Positions 36,023 through 44,766 of a stretch of DNA of 64,000 nucleotides are shown here, piece after piece; position 1 is the stretch's first letter, and every line of letters begins with the position of its first letter. The stretch comes from Marinarcus sediminis (lineage in GTDB: Bacteria; Campylobacterota; Campylobacteria; Campylobacterales; Arcobacteraceae): assembly GCF_048571275.1 (NCBI RefSeq), contig NZ_CP182357.1:372001-436000 (forward strand). The letters are read 5' to 3'. The notes beneath the pieces were generated by a model. It was not told where the DNA came from, did no database searches, and saw only the letters and a program-made list of their open reading frames with translations. The translations under genes and the position numbers were made by a program.

Positions 36023-36876
36023 AGACAATTAATGCAATCATGGCTGGAATGTCAAGAGCAGGTACATCTTTTATGTATCATAACTTACAAAAACATCCTC
36101 AAATATTTTTACCAGCAAGAAAAGAAGTTTGTTTTTTTGCACATAATTTTAATAAAGGGATTGAGTGGTACAAAAACTTTTTTAATGATAAAAAAGAAAA
36201 TGAGATTGCTATTGATATTTGTGGCGTCTATTTTACAGATAATGAAGCGTTAGACAGGTTAAAAAGTTTTGAAGACAATCCTAAGATTATATTATGTATT
36301 AGAAATCCTTATGAATGGATTTATTCGTTTTATGAACAGTATTCCAATGGCTTTAATATGCCTTCTTTTGAAAAATTTATTACAAAAGGATGCACAATAG
36401 ATAGAGAAGGTGAAAAAGTGCATATAGATTTTAGAAATGAAAAAGTTTCTAAAACTATAGAAGCATATATGCAAACTTTTAAAGGGCGAATTTTGATATA
36501 TGATTTTGCTTTTTTTGAAAAAGAACCCTTAACTGTTTTAAAGGCTATTGAAAACTTTTTAGAGGTTGAAAACTGGTTTAATGATAATAATTTTAATAAT
36601 TCAAAAATAAATGCAAGTGGAAGAAAAGGAAGTAAACTGTTTGATAGAATGCTTCAGATAAAAGGAGTAGTTGCATTAATCTTAAAGCTTTTTCCAAAGA
36701 GCTTAATATTAAAGCTAAGAGAAAAACGAGAGTTAAAAGAGGCAAAAGGAGTACAAAAGGTAATTCTAAAAGACAAATACTCTGATAAAGAGCAGAACTT
36801 AGTAAAATCTTTATTTGAAAACGATCATAAGTATATTAGTGAACTCTTTAAACAAAAATCAATCATAGAGATTTAA
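36019..36876 (+). CDS. Second sulfotransferase-like protein
   Basis: The 285-residue protein has the PAPS loop AGMSRAGTSFMYHNL, then the heparan-sulfotransferase-like KEVCFFAH and the 3'-phosphate motif ILCIRNPYEWIYSFY. TTG start, overlapping the previous stop (TTGA). It is distinct from its neighbour, so the polymer may carry sulfate at two positions, or the two act on different sugars. Confidence 0.85.
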   Translation: MKTINAIMAGMSRAGTSFMYHNLQKHPQIFLPARKEVCFFAHNFNKGIEWYKNFFNDKKENEIAIDICGVYFTDNEALDRLKSFEDNPKIILCIRNPYEWIYSFYEQYSNGFNMPSFEKFITKGCTIDREGEKVHIDFRNEKVSKTIEAYMQTFKGRILIYDFAFFEKEPLTVLKAIENFLEVENWFNDNNFNNSKINASGRKGSKLFDRMLQIKGVVALILKLFPKSLILKLREKRELKEAKGVQKVILKDKYSDKEQNLVKSLFENDHKYISELFKQKSIIEI

Positions 36877-36877
36877 A

Positions 36878-37801
36878 GTGTTTCAATATATTAAATATAT
36901 AATTGGAATTATTTTATTTTTATATTTATTTTCCTTAATAAATATAAATGAACTATTGCTCACTTTTAAAAAAATTACATTAATTGAACTTATATCGATT
37001 ATTTTCATCTCCTTTTTACTTTTATTGTTGCAAGCATTTCGATTACATATGTTGATTTATAATTATGTATCTAGTTATAAAGAAACTATAAAATTATCAT
37101 TTGTAAGCCAATTTTTTAGTAATTTTTTACCAGGTGGTGTGGCGGGTGATTTTTACAAAATTAATTTTTTAAGGAAAAATAAGCTCTCTGTAAGTAGTGG
37201 AATTGCCAAAATAGGTATTGACAGATTTTCAGGCTTAGTAGTTTTATTGATCTTCAGTACCTTCTACTTTTTATTTAATTCAAATTGGTTCATACAAAAT
37301 CTGAGTATTGAAATGAATAAAGTCTATTGGCTGTTGTTTTTTGCAATATTATTGCCATTCATATTTTTTATTTTTACAAATAACTTTAAAGATAAAATTT
37401 TTAAAATATATGAGAATATTAAAATTGATTTATTAAAAATAGAAAAAACAAAGTTATATGCTTTTGTTGTATTAAACATAATTGTATTCATAGTACGTTT
37501 GTTGAAATTCCAACTCATATTTTGGGTCTTAAATTATGACTTTAATTTTTTTGATTTAATTTTAGTAGCATTTGTTTCACAGATAGCAGGTATGTTACCT
37601 ATTAGTATAGGAGGATTAGGTGTTGTAGAAGTTTCATTGGTTTTCGGATTAAGCTTATTTAATGTACCTGAACAAACAGCATTTGCCTTTGCTATATTAA
37701 ATAGGGCTACAATTTGGATTGTATCCATAGTAGGTGGAATTTATTGGTTTAAATTTAAATCAAATATTATATTTACGGAAAAAAATGACAGCATTAATTG
37801 A
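36878..37801 (+). CDS. Flippase-like integral membrane protein (LPG-synthase TM/UPF0104 family)
   Basis: The 307-residue protein has about eight membrane segments and the family pattern FLPGGVAGDFYKI and PISIGGLGVVE. Members of the UPF0104/AglD group are linked to lipid-linked sugar flipping or aminoacyl-lipid synthesis. The GTG start lies one base after the sulfotransferase. Its role here is probably glycan or lipid-precursor handling in the membrane. Confidence 0.8.
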   Translation: MFQYIKYIIGIILFLYLFSLININELLLTFKKITLIELISIIFISFLLLLLQAFRLHMLIYNYVSSYKETIKLSFVSQFFSNFLPGGVAGDFYKINFLRKNKLSVSSGIAKIGIDRFSGLVVLLIFSTFYFLFNSNWFIQNLSIEMNKVYWLLFFAILLPFIFFIFTNNFKDKIFKIYENIKIDLLKIEKTKLYAFVVLNIIVFIVRLLKFQLIFWVLNYDFNFFDLILVAFVSQIAGMLPISIGGLGVVEVSLVFGLSLFNVPEQTAFAFAILNRATIWIVSIVGGIYWFKFKSNIIFTEKNDSIN

Positions 37802-37869
37802 TGCCAATATAAACTACATTGATAAGAGTTTTAGATGATTATTTTTTTTAAACATGCTTGTTGATAGCT

Positions 37870-37980
37870 ATGAGCAAATTTAAAATAAGTTATGATTATT
37901 CATTTATTGTTTTTGGGCTGATATTTGTTTCTATATTTTCAGTTTTGTTTTTGGATAGACAATTAGTGCAACTAAAATAG
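37870..37980 (+). pseudogene. 36-codon frame, possible remnant of a membrane protein
   Basis: A short frame MSKFKISYDYSF...LDRQLVQLK with one membrane segment lies in the only sizeable gap inside the locus (37802-38031). Its end resembles the first segment of PAP2-type phosphatases (SVLFLDRQLVQ), but only weakly, and it has no good SD. It may be a relic, a small membrane protein, or chance. Confidence 0.3.
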
Positions 37981-38031
37981 TGGAGATTTAATTACGATGG
38001 TTGTGATATTTATAATAAGTAGAGGTATCTA

Positions 38032-38847
38032 GTGATAACACAAGAGTATAAAGAATTAGATGGTGTAAAAATCTTTCATGAAAATCAAAAAGAATCTCAC
38101 GAAGATTACAAAGCCAAAGGCTTAGACAAATTATACAAGCAAGAGGAAAAACATTTTTGGTTTATAGCACGAAAAGAGTTCATTTTACAAAATATCCAAC
38201 AATATACGTCTAAAAAAGAAAAAGTTATTGAAATAGGTGCAGGTACTGGAAACGTATCAAGATATTTACAAAAAAATGGATATGAAAATATTTCTGTAGG
38301 TGAGATGCACTTAAATGGCTTAAAGTATGCTCAAAGTTATGGGATGAAAAATTGCTATCAGTTTGATTTGCTTGATACTCCTTTTGAAAATGAGTTTGAT
38401 GCTGTTTGTATGTTTGATGTTTTGGAGCATATACCTGATGATAATATAGCTTTACAAAATGTTCATAATATGCTTACAAAGGGAGGGGAAATAGTGATTA
38501 CTGTCCCTTCTCATATGTGGTTATGGAATCGAGATGATGCAAGAGCAGGACACAAAATACGATATATAAAAAAAGAGTTGGTTGAAAAATTAGAACAAAA
38601 TAACTTTGAAGTTTTAACTGCTAGATACTTTTTTATAAGTATAACGCCACTTCTATTTTTAAGAAGAATTTTAAATAAAGATGATGGACGTAAAGTAAGG
38701 GATGAAGAATATAATCATGATATTTCCATGAATACACTGCTTAGCAAGATTTTACTTTTTATTTCAAGAATTGAGAATAAACTCAATAAGTTTTTACCAA
38801 ATTGGTTTGGTGGAAGTTTATTTGTGATTGCAAGGAAAAAAAATTGA
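38032..38847 (+). CDS. Class I SAM-dependent methyltransferase
   Basis: The 271-residue protein has VIEIGAGTGNVSRYL (about 65-80), the acidic FDAVCMFDVLEHIPDD stretch and a C-terminal amphipathic segment. It resembles ubiquinone/sugar methyltransferases. GTG start with AGAGG upstream. It overlaps the wecE start by 4 bases (TTGA). Confidence 0.85.
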   Translation: MITQEYKELDGVKIFHENQKESHEDYKAKGLDKLYKQEEKHFWFIARKEFILQNIQQYTSKKEKVIEIGAGTGNVSRYLQKNGYENISVGEMHLNGLKYAQSYGMKNCYQFDLLDTPFENEFDAVCMFDVLEHIPDDNIALQNVHNMLTKGGEIVITVPSHMWLWNRDDARAGHKIRYIKKELVEKLEQNNFEVLTARYFFISITPLLFLRRILNKDDGRKVRDEEYNHDISMNTLLSKILLFISRIENKLNKFLPNWFGGSLFVIARKKN

Positions 38848-39977
38848 TACCATTTAACCGTCCAACATCTACAGGAAATGAAGAAAAATATGTTTTAGAG
38901 TCAATGAAAAGCAGTAAAATCTCAGGAGATGGATATTTTACAAAAAGATGTCATAATTGGTTTGAAGATAAATTACAATGTAAAAAAGCTCTTCTCACAA
39001 CGTCATGTACACATGCTTTGGAAATGGCTGCATTACTTCTTAACATACAAATGGGGGATGAAGTGATTATGCCATCATATACTTTTGTTAGTACTGCAAA
39101 TGCCTTTGTCCTTCGTGGTGCCAAAATAGTCTTTGTGGATATTCGTCCAGATACTATGAATATAGATGAAACAAAAATAGAACAAGCTATTACTAATAAA
39201 ACAAAAGTAATAGTACCTGTTCACTATGCAGGTGTTGGGTGTGAAATGGATACTATCATGGATATAGCAAATCGCCATAGCCTTTTTGTGGTTGAAGATG
39301 CAGCGCAAGGCATGATGAGTACATACAAGGGAAAAGCTCTTGGAACGATAGGACATCTTGGAGCGTTCAGCTTTCATGAAACAAAAAACTACACAAGTGC
39401 TGGTGAAGGTGGACTGCTTATTATTAATGATGAGAAGTTTATCCAAAGAGCTGAAATTATAAGAGAAAAAGGGACGAACCGAAGTCTCTTTTTTCGTGGA
39501 ATGGTAGATAAGTATTCGTGGGTAGATATAGGAAGCAGTTATCTTATGAACGACGTTAGTGCAGCATATCTATGGGGAAATCTTGAATTTGCCGAAGAAA
39601 TAAATCAAGACAGATTGCAAAGTTGGCAGAATTATTATGATGGCTTAGCACAATTAGAAATAAACAATTTAATTAAACTTCCTGTGATTTCTCATGCTGA
39701 CGAATACAATGCCCACATGTTTTATATTAAAGTTAAAAATCTTGATGAGAGAACAACATTGCTTGCATATTTAAAACAAAACGGTATAAATGCAGTTTTT
39801 CACTATGTACCACTTCACACAGCGCCAGCTGGAATAAAATTTGGAAGATTCGATGGAAAAGATGAATTTACTACGATTTTAAGTGGAAATTTAATAAGAT
39901 TACCCATGTATTATGGATTAGAAAGAGATGAGATTACTAAAATTTGTGGAGTTATAAATGAGTTTTTTGAAAAGTGA
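38844..39977 (+). CDS. wecE: dTDP-4-amino-4,6-dideoxygalactose transaminase (WecE/RffA)
   Basis: WecE converts dTDP-4-keto-6-deoxyglucose to dTDP-Fuc4N with glutamate and PLP. The PLP lysine lies in FSFHETKNYTS, and long runs such as GDEVIMPSYTFVSTAN and VFVDIRPDTMNID match what I recall of enterobacterial WecE. The likely start is TTG 38844 (377 residues, AAGGA upstream, MIPFNRPTSTGNE), because the upstream ATG at 38802 lies inside the methyltransferase. No dTDP-glucose pathway genes are in the window. Confidence 0.9.
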   Translation: MIPFNRPTSTGNEEKYVLESMKSSKISGDGYFTKRCHNWFEDKLQCKKALLTTSCTHALEMAALLLNIQMGDEVIMPSYTFVSTANAFVLRGAKIVFVDIRPDTMNIDETKIEQAITNKTKVIVPVHYAGVGCEMDTIMDIANRHSLFVVEDAAQGMMSTYKGKALGTIGHLGAFSFHETKNYTSAGEGGLLIINDEKFIQRAEIIREKGTNRSLFFRGMVDKYSWVDIGSSYLMNDVSAAYLWGNLEFAEEINQDRLQSWQNYYDGLAQLEINNLIKLPVISHADEYNAHMFYIKVKNLDERTTLLAYLKQNGINAVFHYVPLHTAPAGIKFGRFDGKDEFTTILSGNLIRLPMYYGLERDEITKICGVINEFFEK

Positions 39978-41550
39978 TAAAAAAAGTATATTAATACTAT
40001 TTATTATTTACACGATAGCAAACGTTTTTTTCTTGATAAATTACAACGGTATTTATTGGGATGATTGGGAGTTATATGACCAAGAATATGATGCTGTCTT
40101 ACAAATGTTTCTTCAAGCAGCTGGAAATTTGGGTTATATTAATACTCCTATTCGTTATATAATTGCAAATAGTGGTGATATAGGGATATTTTTAAGTAGA
40201 GTATTAATCTTTTCATTCATTTTCTTCAGTGGTATTTTCATATTTAAGATATTGGCTCGATTAACTTTTATTTCAAAATTAGAACGAATGTTTGTGGTGT
40301 TATTTTTTATTATAGCCCCTTTAAACAGTGCAAAAATTGCTTTAATTAATTTCCAATCCAATCTAAGAATTTGTATTTTCTTTTTTGCCTTTTATTTACT
40401 AAGTAAATATTTAGTAGATGAGAAAGGTAAAATTGGTTTTAGAATTTTACTGTTGTGTTTATTCTTTATAAGTTTTGGAACAAATTCAGTATTGGTCTTT
40501 TATGCTATAGTATTGTTGTACATTTTTTATATTACTTACTCTTATGAGAATAGTGTATTGAAAAATATATATACATTTATTAAAACCAAAATAGATTTTA
40601 TTTTATTACCCATAATTTTTTTTGTAATTAAATCTATTTATTTTGTTCCGAGTGGTTTAAGTGAAGGGTATAATAAAATTAATTTGAATAATATTATTAA
40701 TTTGAAGCTATATTTTCAAACTTTTCAATCGAACTTTATTGTACCTATTCAAATTTCTTTTTTTTCTATGAGTTCTGTTATAATAATTCTTATATTATTG
40801 TTACTGTTATTATCCAATTTATTCACAAGACAAAACAATGAGATGCATAAAAAAGATGTTTATTTATTTATTCTGGGATTAGTGATATTTTTTTTAGGAG
40901 CTTTCCCATACATAGCAGTTGGGAAAACACCAAGTTTAGGTGATTGGGCGTCTAGATTTCAACTATTATTGCCTTTGGGGTTTTCTTTTATTTTATACTA
41001 TGGTATTCAAATTAGTTCAAATTTATTAAATTTTAAAGAAATAGTTAAATATTTTGTTTATTTAATACTAATTATATCTTTTATAATGTTTCATATGAAA
41101 GAACAAATTAAATATAATATTGATTGGTATTATCAAAAAAGTATTATAGAAAACTTTAAAACCAATGATTTAATTATTAAAAACAATACTTTTATAATTA
41201 ACAATAAAATTAAAAAAAATTTAGCTCAAAATAGATATGTTCGCTTTTACGAATTTAATGGAATGTCTAGAGAAGCTTTTGGAAAAGATGATAAGTTTTT
41301 TGTAAATTCAGAAAAAGAATTAAGACGATATAGTTCTTATAAAAATAGAAAACAGATGAATTTTTATACATGGAATGAAAATGAAAAAATATATTTTACA
41401 ATCAAAGATAACAGTAATCTTTTTAATCAAAAAAGTATCAGAAAGAATATAAAATATTTATTTAGGTTAAAATACTTAGAACTTTTTAAACCGTTGGAGT
41501 TTAAAAAAGAAATTTCAAATTTAATTTCTATAGAATTTACAGAAAAGTAA
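39958..41550 (+). CDS. Polytopic membrane protein, putative GT-C glycosyltransferase
   Basis: The 530-residue protein has about 10-11 membrane segments and a large C-terminal soluble part (about 400-530). A YWDDWELY segment in the first periplasmic loop fits the acidic motif of GT-C enzymes (compare GtrII-like or mannosyltransferase families). It overlaps wecE by 20 bases. I cannot name the sugar or acceptor. Confidence 0.65.
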   Translation: MSFLKSDKKSILILFIIYTIANVFFLINYNGIYWDDWELYDQEYDAVLQMFLQAAGNLGYINTPIRYIIANSGDIGIFLSRVLIFSFIFFSGIFIFKILARLTFISKLERMFVVLFFIIAPLNSAKIALINFQSNLRICIFFFAFYLLSKYLVDEKGKIGFRILLLCLFFISFGTNSVLVFYAIVLLYIFYITYSYENSVLKNIYTFIKTKIDFILLPIIFFVIKSIYFVPSGLSEGYNKINLNNIINLKLYFQTFQSNFIVPIQISFFSMSSVIIILILLLLLLSNLFTRQNNEMHKKDVYLFILGLVIFFLGAFPYIAVGKTPSLGDWASRFQLLLPLGFSFILYYGIQISSNLLNFKEIVKYFVYLILIISFIMFHMKEQIKYNIDWYYQKSIIENFKTNDLIIKNNTFIINNKIKKNLAQNRYVRFYEFNGMSREAFGKDDKFFVNSEKELRRYSSYKNRKQMNFYTWNENEKIYFTIKDNSNLFNQKSIRKNIKYLFRLKYLELFKPLEFKKEISNLISIEFTEK

Positions 41551-41589
41551 TTATTTGTATAATAAATTAGTTAAAAATAAAGGATAAAA

Positions 41590-42303
41590 ATGCAAGAAAA
41601 AAGAGCAGTGATTTTAGCAGGAGGGAAAGGTACTAGACTTAAACCTTATACTGTAGTTCTACCTAAACCACTGATGCCAATTGGGGAATATCCTATACTA
41701 GAAGTGATTATCCGACAGTTAAAACAGCATGGATTTACTCATATTACTATGGCCGTTAATCATCAAGCAGAGATAATCAAGGCGTTCTTTGGTGATGGTT
41801 CCAAATGGGGTATAAAAATTGATTATTCACTTGAAGAAAAAGCATTGAGTACAATGGCACCATTAAAACTTATCAAAAATTTACCAGATAATTTTCTTGT
41901 AATGAATGGAGATATTTTGACAGATTTAGATTATGGTAAATTTTATGAAAATCATGTAAACAATAAAAATATCTTTACCATTTCATCATATCAAAGAGAA
42001 GTACGATCAGAATTTGGAGTATTGGAAGTGGATGAGTGGAATACATTATCAGGTTTTAAAGAAAAACCAGTATCAGTTTATGATGTGAGTATGGGAATTT
42101 ATATGGTTTCTAAAGAAGCTGTAGATTATATTCCAGAAGATACTTTTTATGGTTTTGATCATCTTATGCTTGATTTGATGAAAAATAAAGAAGAACCAAA
42201 AGTAGAAAAGTTTAATGGTTATTGGCTTGATATTGGAAGACCTGATGACTATGCACAAGCAATAGAAGAGTTTGATAGTATGAAAGAAAAATTTATAAAA
42301 TGA
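41590..42303 (+). CDS. Sugar-1-phosphate nucleotidyltransferase
   Basis: The 237-residue protein has the NTP-transferase loop ILAGGKGTRLKPYT and PKPLMPIGEYPILE, then LVMNGDILTDLD (metal Asp) and WLDIGRPDDY. It resembles mannose-1-phosphate guanylyltransferases and related activators in LegA/PtmE-like pathways. The SDR gene downstream overlaps by 4 bases, so it may act on its product. Confidence 0.85.
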   Translation: MQEKRAVILAGGKGTRLKPYTVVLPKPLMPIGEYPILEVIIRQLKQHGFTHITMAVNHQAEIIKAFFGDGSKWGIKIDYSLEEKALSTMAPLKLIKNLPDNFLVMNGDILTDLDYGKFYENHVNNKNIFTISSYQREVRSEFGVLEVDEWNTLSGFKEKPVSVYDVSMGIYMVSKEAVDYIPEDTFYGFDHLMLDLMKNKEEPKVEKFNGYWLDIGRPDDYAQAIEEFDSMKEKFIK

Positions 42304-43163
42304 AGTCAATATTAGTAACTGGAGCTAATGGATTTATTGGGTCAGCTCTTATAGAAAATCTTGAAAGTTTTGGTTTTAATGTAATCAAATTTAATTCATC
42401 AGATGGAGATATATCAAATTATATTTTTTTGAAAGAGTATGAAAATACAGATATTTATCATATATTTCATCTTGCTGCTAAAACTTTTGTTCCAGATAGT
42501 TGGGAAAATCCTTTAGAATTTTACAAAACATCTGTTTTAGGTACAGGACAGATTTTAGAATTATGCAGACATAAAAATATACCGTTAACATTTGTAAGTG
42601 CATATTTATATGGATTACCTGAGCAATTACCAATAACTGAAGATGCTACGATAAAATCAAATAATCCTTATGCTCATTCTAAATATTTAGCAGAAGAACT
42701 CTGTAGATTTTATTCAGAGTATTACAATGTAAAAGTAACTATCGCAAGACCATTTAATATTTATGGAAAAAATCAAAAAGATATGTTTTTAATTCCATAT
42801 ATTATAAAGCAAGTGTTAAATGATGAGGTTATAAAAGTAAAAGACTTGTATCCAAAAAGAGATTATATATATTTGGATGATTTAATTTCGGGATTAATCA
42901 AAACTTTAGATAATGAGAAACAATTTTCTGTATATAACTTTGGTTCAGGCGAGGAATTGAGCGTTCAGGAGATTATTGATATAATACAAAAAATTGCACC
43001 TACAAATAAAGAAGTTATATCAGAAAATCAAGAAAGACAAAATGAAATTATGAATGTGGTTGCAGATATCAAAAAAGCAAATTATGATTTAAATTGGAAA
43101 CCTACCTTTAGTTTTGAAGATGGTATAACAGAAATTTTAAAGGATATGAAAAATGCAAATTAA
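42300..43163 (+). CDS. NAD-dependent sugar epimerase/dehydratase (extended SDR)
   Basis: The 287-residue protein has VTGANGFIGSALIENL and an active-site YxxxK in NPYAHSKYLAEE (about 123-127), with RDYIYLDDL near the nucleotide-sugar pocket. It overlaps the nucleotidyltransferase by 4 bases and the radical SAM gene by 11. Substrate probably a nucleotide sugar made by its neighbour; not assignable further. Confidence 0.85.
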   Translation: MKSILVTGANGFIGSALIENLESFGFNVIKFNSSDGDISNYIFLKEYENTDIYHIFHLAAKTFVPDSWENPLEFYKTSVLGTGQILELCRHKNIPLTFVSAYLYGLPEQLPITEDATIKSNNPYAHSKYLAEELCRFYSEYYNVKVTIARPFNIYGKNQKDMFLIPYIIKQVLNDEVIKVKDLYPKRDYIYLDDLISGLIKTLDNEKQFSVYNFGSGEELSVQEIIDIIQKIAPTNKEVISENQERQNEIMNVVADIKKANYDLNWKPTFSFEDGITEILKDMKNAN

Positions 43164-44229
43164 AAACATACCAATAAACAAAGGTAACTATAATAGTTTT
43201 GAAACACAAGAAAGAGAAAAACTTTTTGAAGAATATAAATCAGAGGGATGGAAAAGTGAATATACTGAGTATAGAGCTAACTGGAGTAAATTTCCATTAG
43301 AACAGATTGTGAATGAATATCCTTTATTGGTTGATTTGGAACTTGCTTCTGTATGTAATTTGAAATGTCCTATGTGCTATACAATTACAGATGAATTCAA
43401 GGAAAAAGTTAATGCGAAGCTTCTAGACTTTGAATTATTTAAAAAAATTATTGACGAAATTGCAGGGAAAGTTCCTGCACTAAGACTTAGCCTAAGAGGA
43501 GAATCAACACTTCATCCTAAATTTATTGAATGTATAAAATATGCTAAAGATAAAGGTATAAATGAAATATCAACACTTACAAATGGCAGTAAACTTGAAC
43601 TTGAATATTTCAAAAAGATTGTTGATGCAGGAATCGATTGGATAACAATTTCAGTCGATGGATTAGATGATAAATATGAAAAAATCAGAAAACCTTTAAA
43701 ATTCAATGATACTTTACAAAAAATAAAAGATATGCACCAGTATAAGTTAGATAATGGATTGCACAAACCTGTTATAAAAATTCAGTCATTGTGGCCATCA
43801 ATCAAAAAAGACCCTTCTAAATTTTTTAATACATTTGAGCCTATAACTAATTTAATAGCATTTAATCCTTTAATAGATTACTTACAAAATGATTCTGATA
43901 TTGTATACATTGAAAATTTTTCTTGCCCTCAACTCTACCAAAGATTGGTTGTTGGTGCTGATGGTTCTGTGATGATGTGTTCAAATGATGAAGAAAATGA
44001 TCATATCATTGGCAATGCAAACATCGAAACAATTTATAATATATGGCATGGAGAAGCTTTAAATAAAGTAAGAGCATTACATAAAAAACAGGATGGATAT
44101 AAAAATCTCGATGTATGTAAGAGATGTTATCTTCCAAGAGCAACAGAAGCCAGTGAAACATCAGAAGTAAATGGCAGAAAATTTGATATTTTAAATTATG
44201 TGAATAGAGCACAAAATGTTGGAGAATAA
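43153..44229 (+). CDS. Radical SAM protein with SPASM domain
   Basis: The 358-residue protein has CNLKCPMC (Cys68, 72, 75) for the radical SAM cluster and a C-terminal SPASM-type set (MCSND and VCKRCYL, with CPQLYQR before them). SPASM enzymes usually modify peptides or small molecules by radical chemistry; several are found in glycan loci with unknown roles. It overlaps the acetyltransferase by 14 bases. Confidence 0.85.
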   Translation: MQIKNIPINKGNYNSFETQEREKLFEEYKSEGWKSEYTEYRANWSKFPLEQIVNEYPLLVDLELASVCNLKCPMCYTITDEFKEKVNAKLLDFELFKKIIDEIAGKVPALRLSLRGESTLHPKFIECIKYAKDKGINEISTLTNGSKLELEYFKKIVDAGIDWITISVDGLDDKYEKIRKPLKFNDTLQKIKDMHQYKLDNGLHKPVIKIQSLWPSIKKDPSKFFNTFEPITNLIAFNPLIDYLQNDSDIVYIENFSCPQLYQRLVVGADGSVMMCSNDEENDHIIGNANIETIYNIWHGEALNKVRALHKKQDGYKNLDVCKRCYLPRATEASETSEVNGRKFDILNYVNRAQNVGE

Positions 44230-44764
44230 AGTTGATAAAGCCTCTGTCAGAAATAAGGGTGGAGTAATACAATCATTAATAACTTTATATAAGATAAAAA
44301 GATTTGGAATTATTGCTGGCAAAAATTGTGTTATTAAACGCAACAGTGAGTTTCATCTGACAGATGGTGCAGTATTGGAAATTGGCAATAATGTTGTTAT
44401 TCAAGATTATGCTTTTTTACAATTAACAAAACCAAATCCAAGAGTAATTATTGGAGATGATGTTGTTATTGGAAGACATAATATGATAACTGCAAAGGGA
44501 AATATTACTATAGGTAGCTATACTAGGATTGGAGCATTTGTTCAAATTCTTGATCAAGGTCATGGATTTGAAAAAGATAATTTAATTATGAATCAAAATG
44601 CAATTATAGAAGATACAACAATTGGTGAAGATTGTTGGATTGGAACAGGTGTTAAAATAGGAAATGGAGTAGTGATAGGTGCAAATGCTGTCGTAACAAA
44701 AGATATACCTGATTACGCGATTGTAGGTGGAATACCTGCTAAAATAATAAAATATAGGGAATAA
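44216..44764 (+). CDS. Left-handed beta-helix acyltransferase
   Basis: The 182-residue protein has hexapeptide repeats (VIIGDDVVIG, NITIGSYTRIGA, GEDCWIGTGVKIGNGVVIGA) and the usual close AIVGGIPAKIIK. It should transfer an acetyl or acyl group from CoA to a sugar. It overlaps the radical SAM gene by 14 bases and precedes the NeuB-like gene by 2. Confidence 0.88.
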   Translation: MLENKVDKASVRNKGGVIQSLITLYKIKRFGIIAGKNCVIKRNSEFHLTDGAVLEIGNNVVIQDYAFLQLTKPNPRVIIGDDVVIGRHNMITAKGNITIGSYTRIGAFVQILDQGHGFEKDNLIMNQNAIIEDTTIGEDCWIGTGVKIGNGVVIGANAVVTKDIPDYAIVGGIPAKIIKYRE

Positions 44765-44766
44765 TA

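Noticed and set aside
38802..38843. Earlier ATG for wecE
   Set aside because: It lies within the methyltransferase gene and gives a non-family N terminus; TTG 38844 has AAGGA and the MIPFNRP opening.
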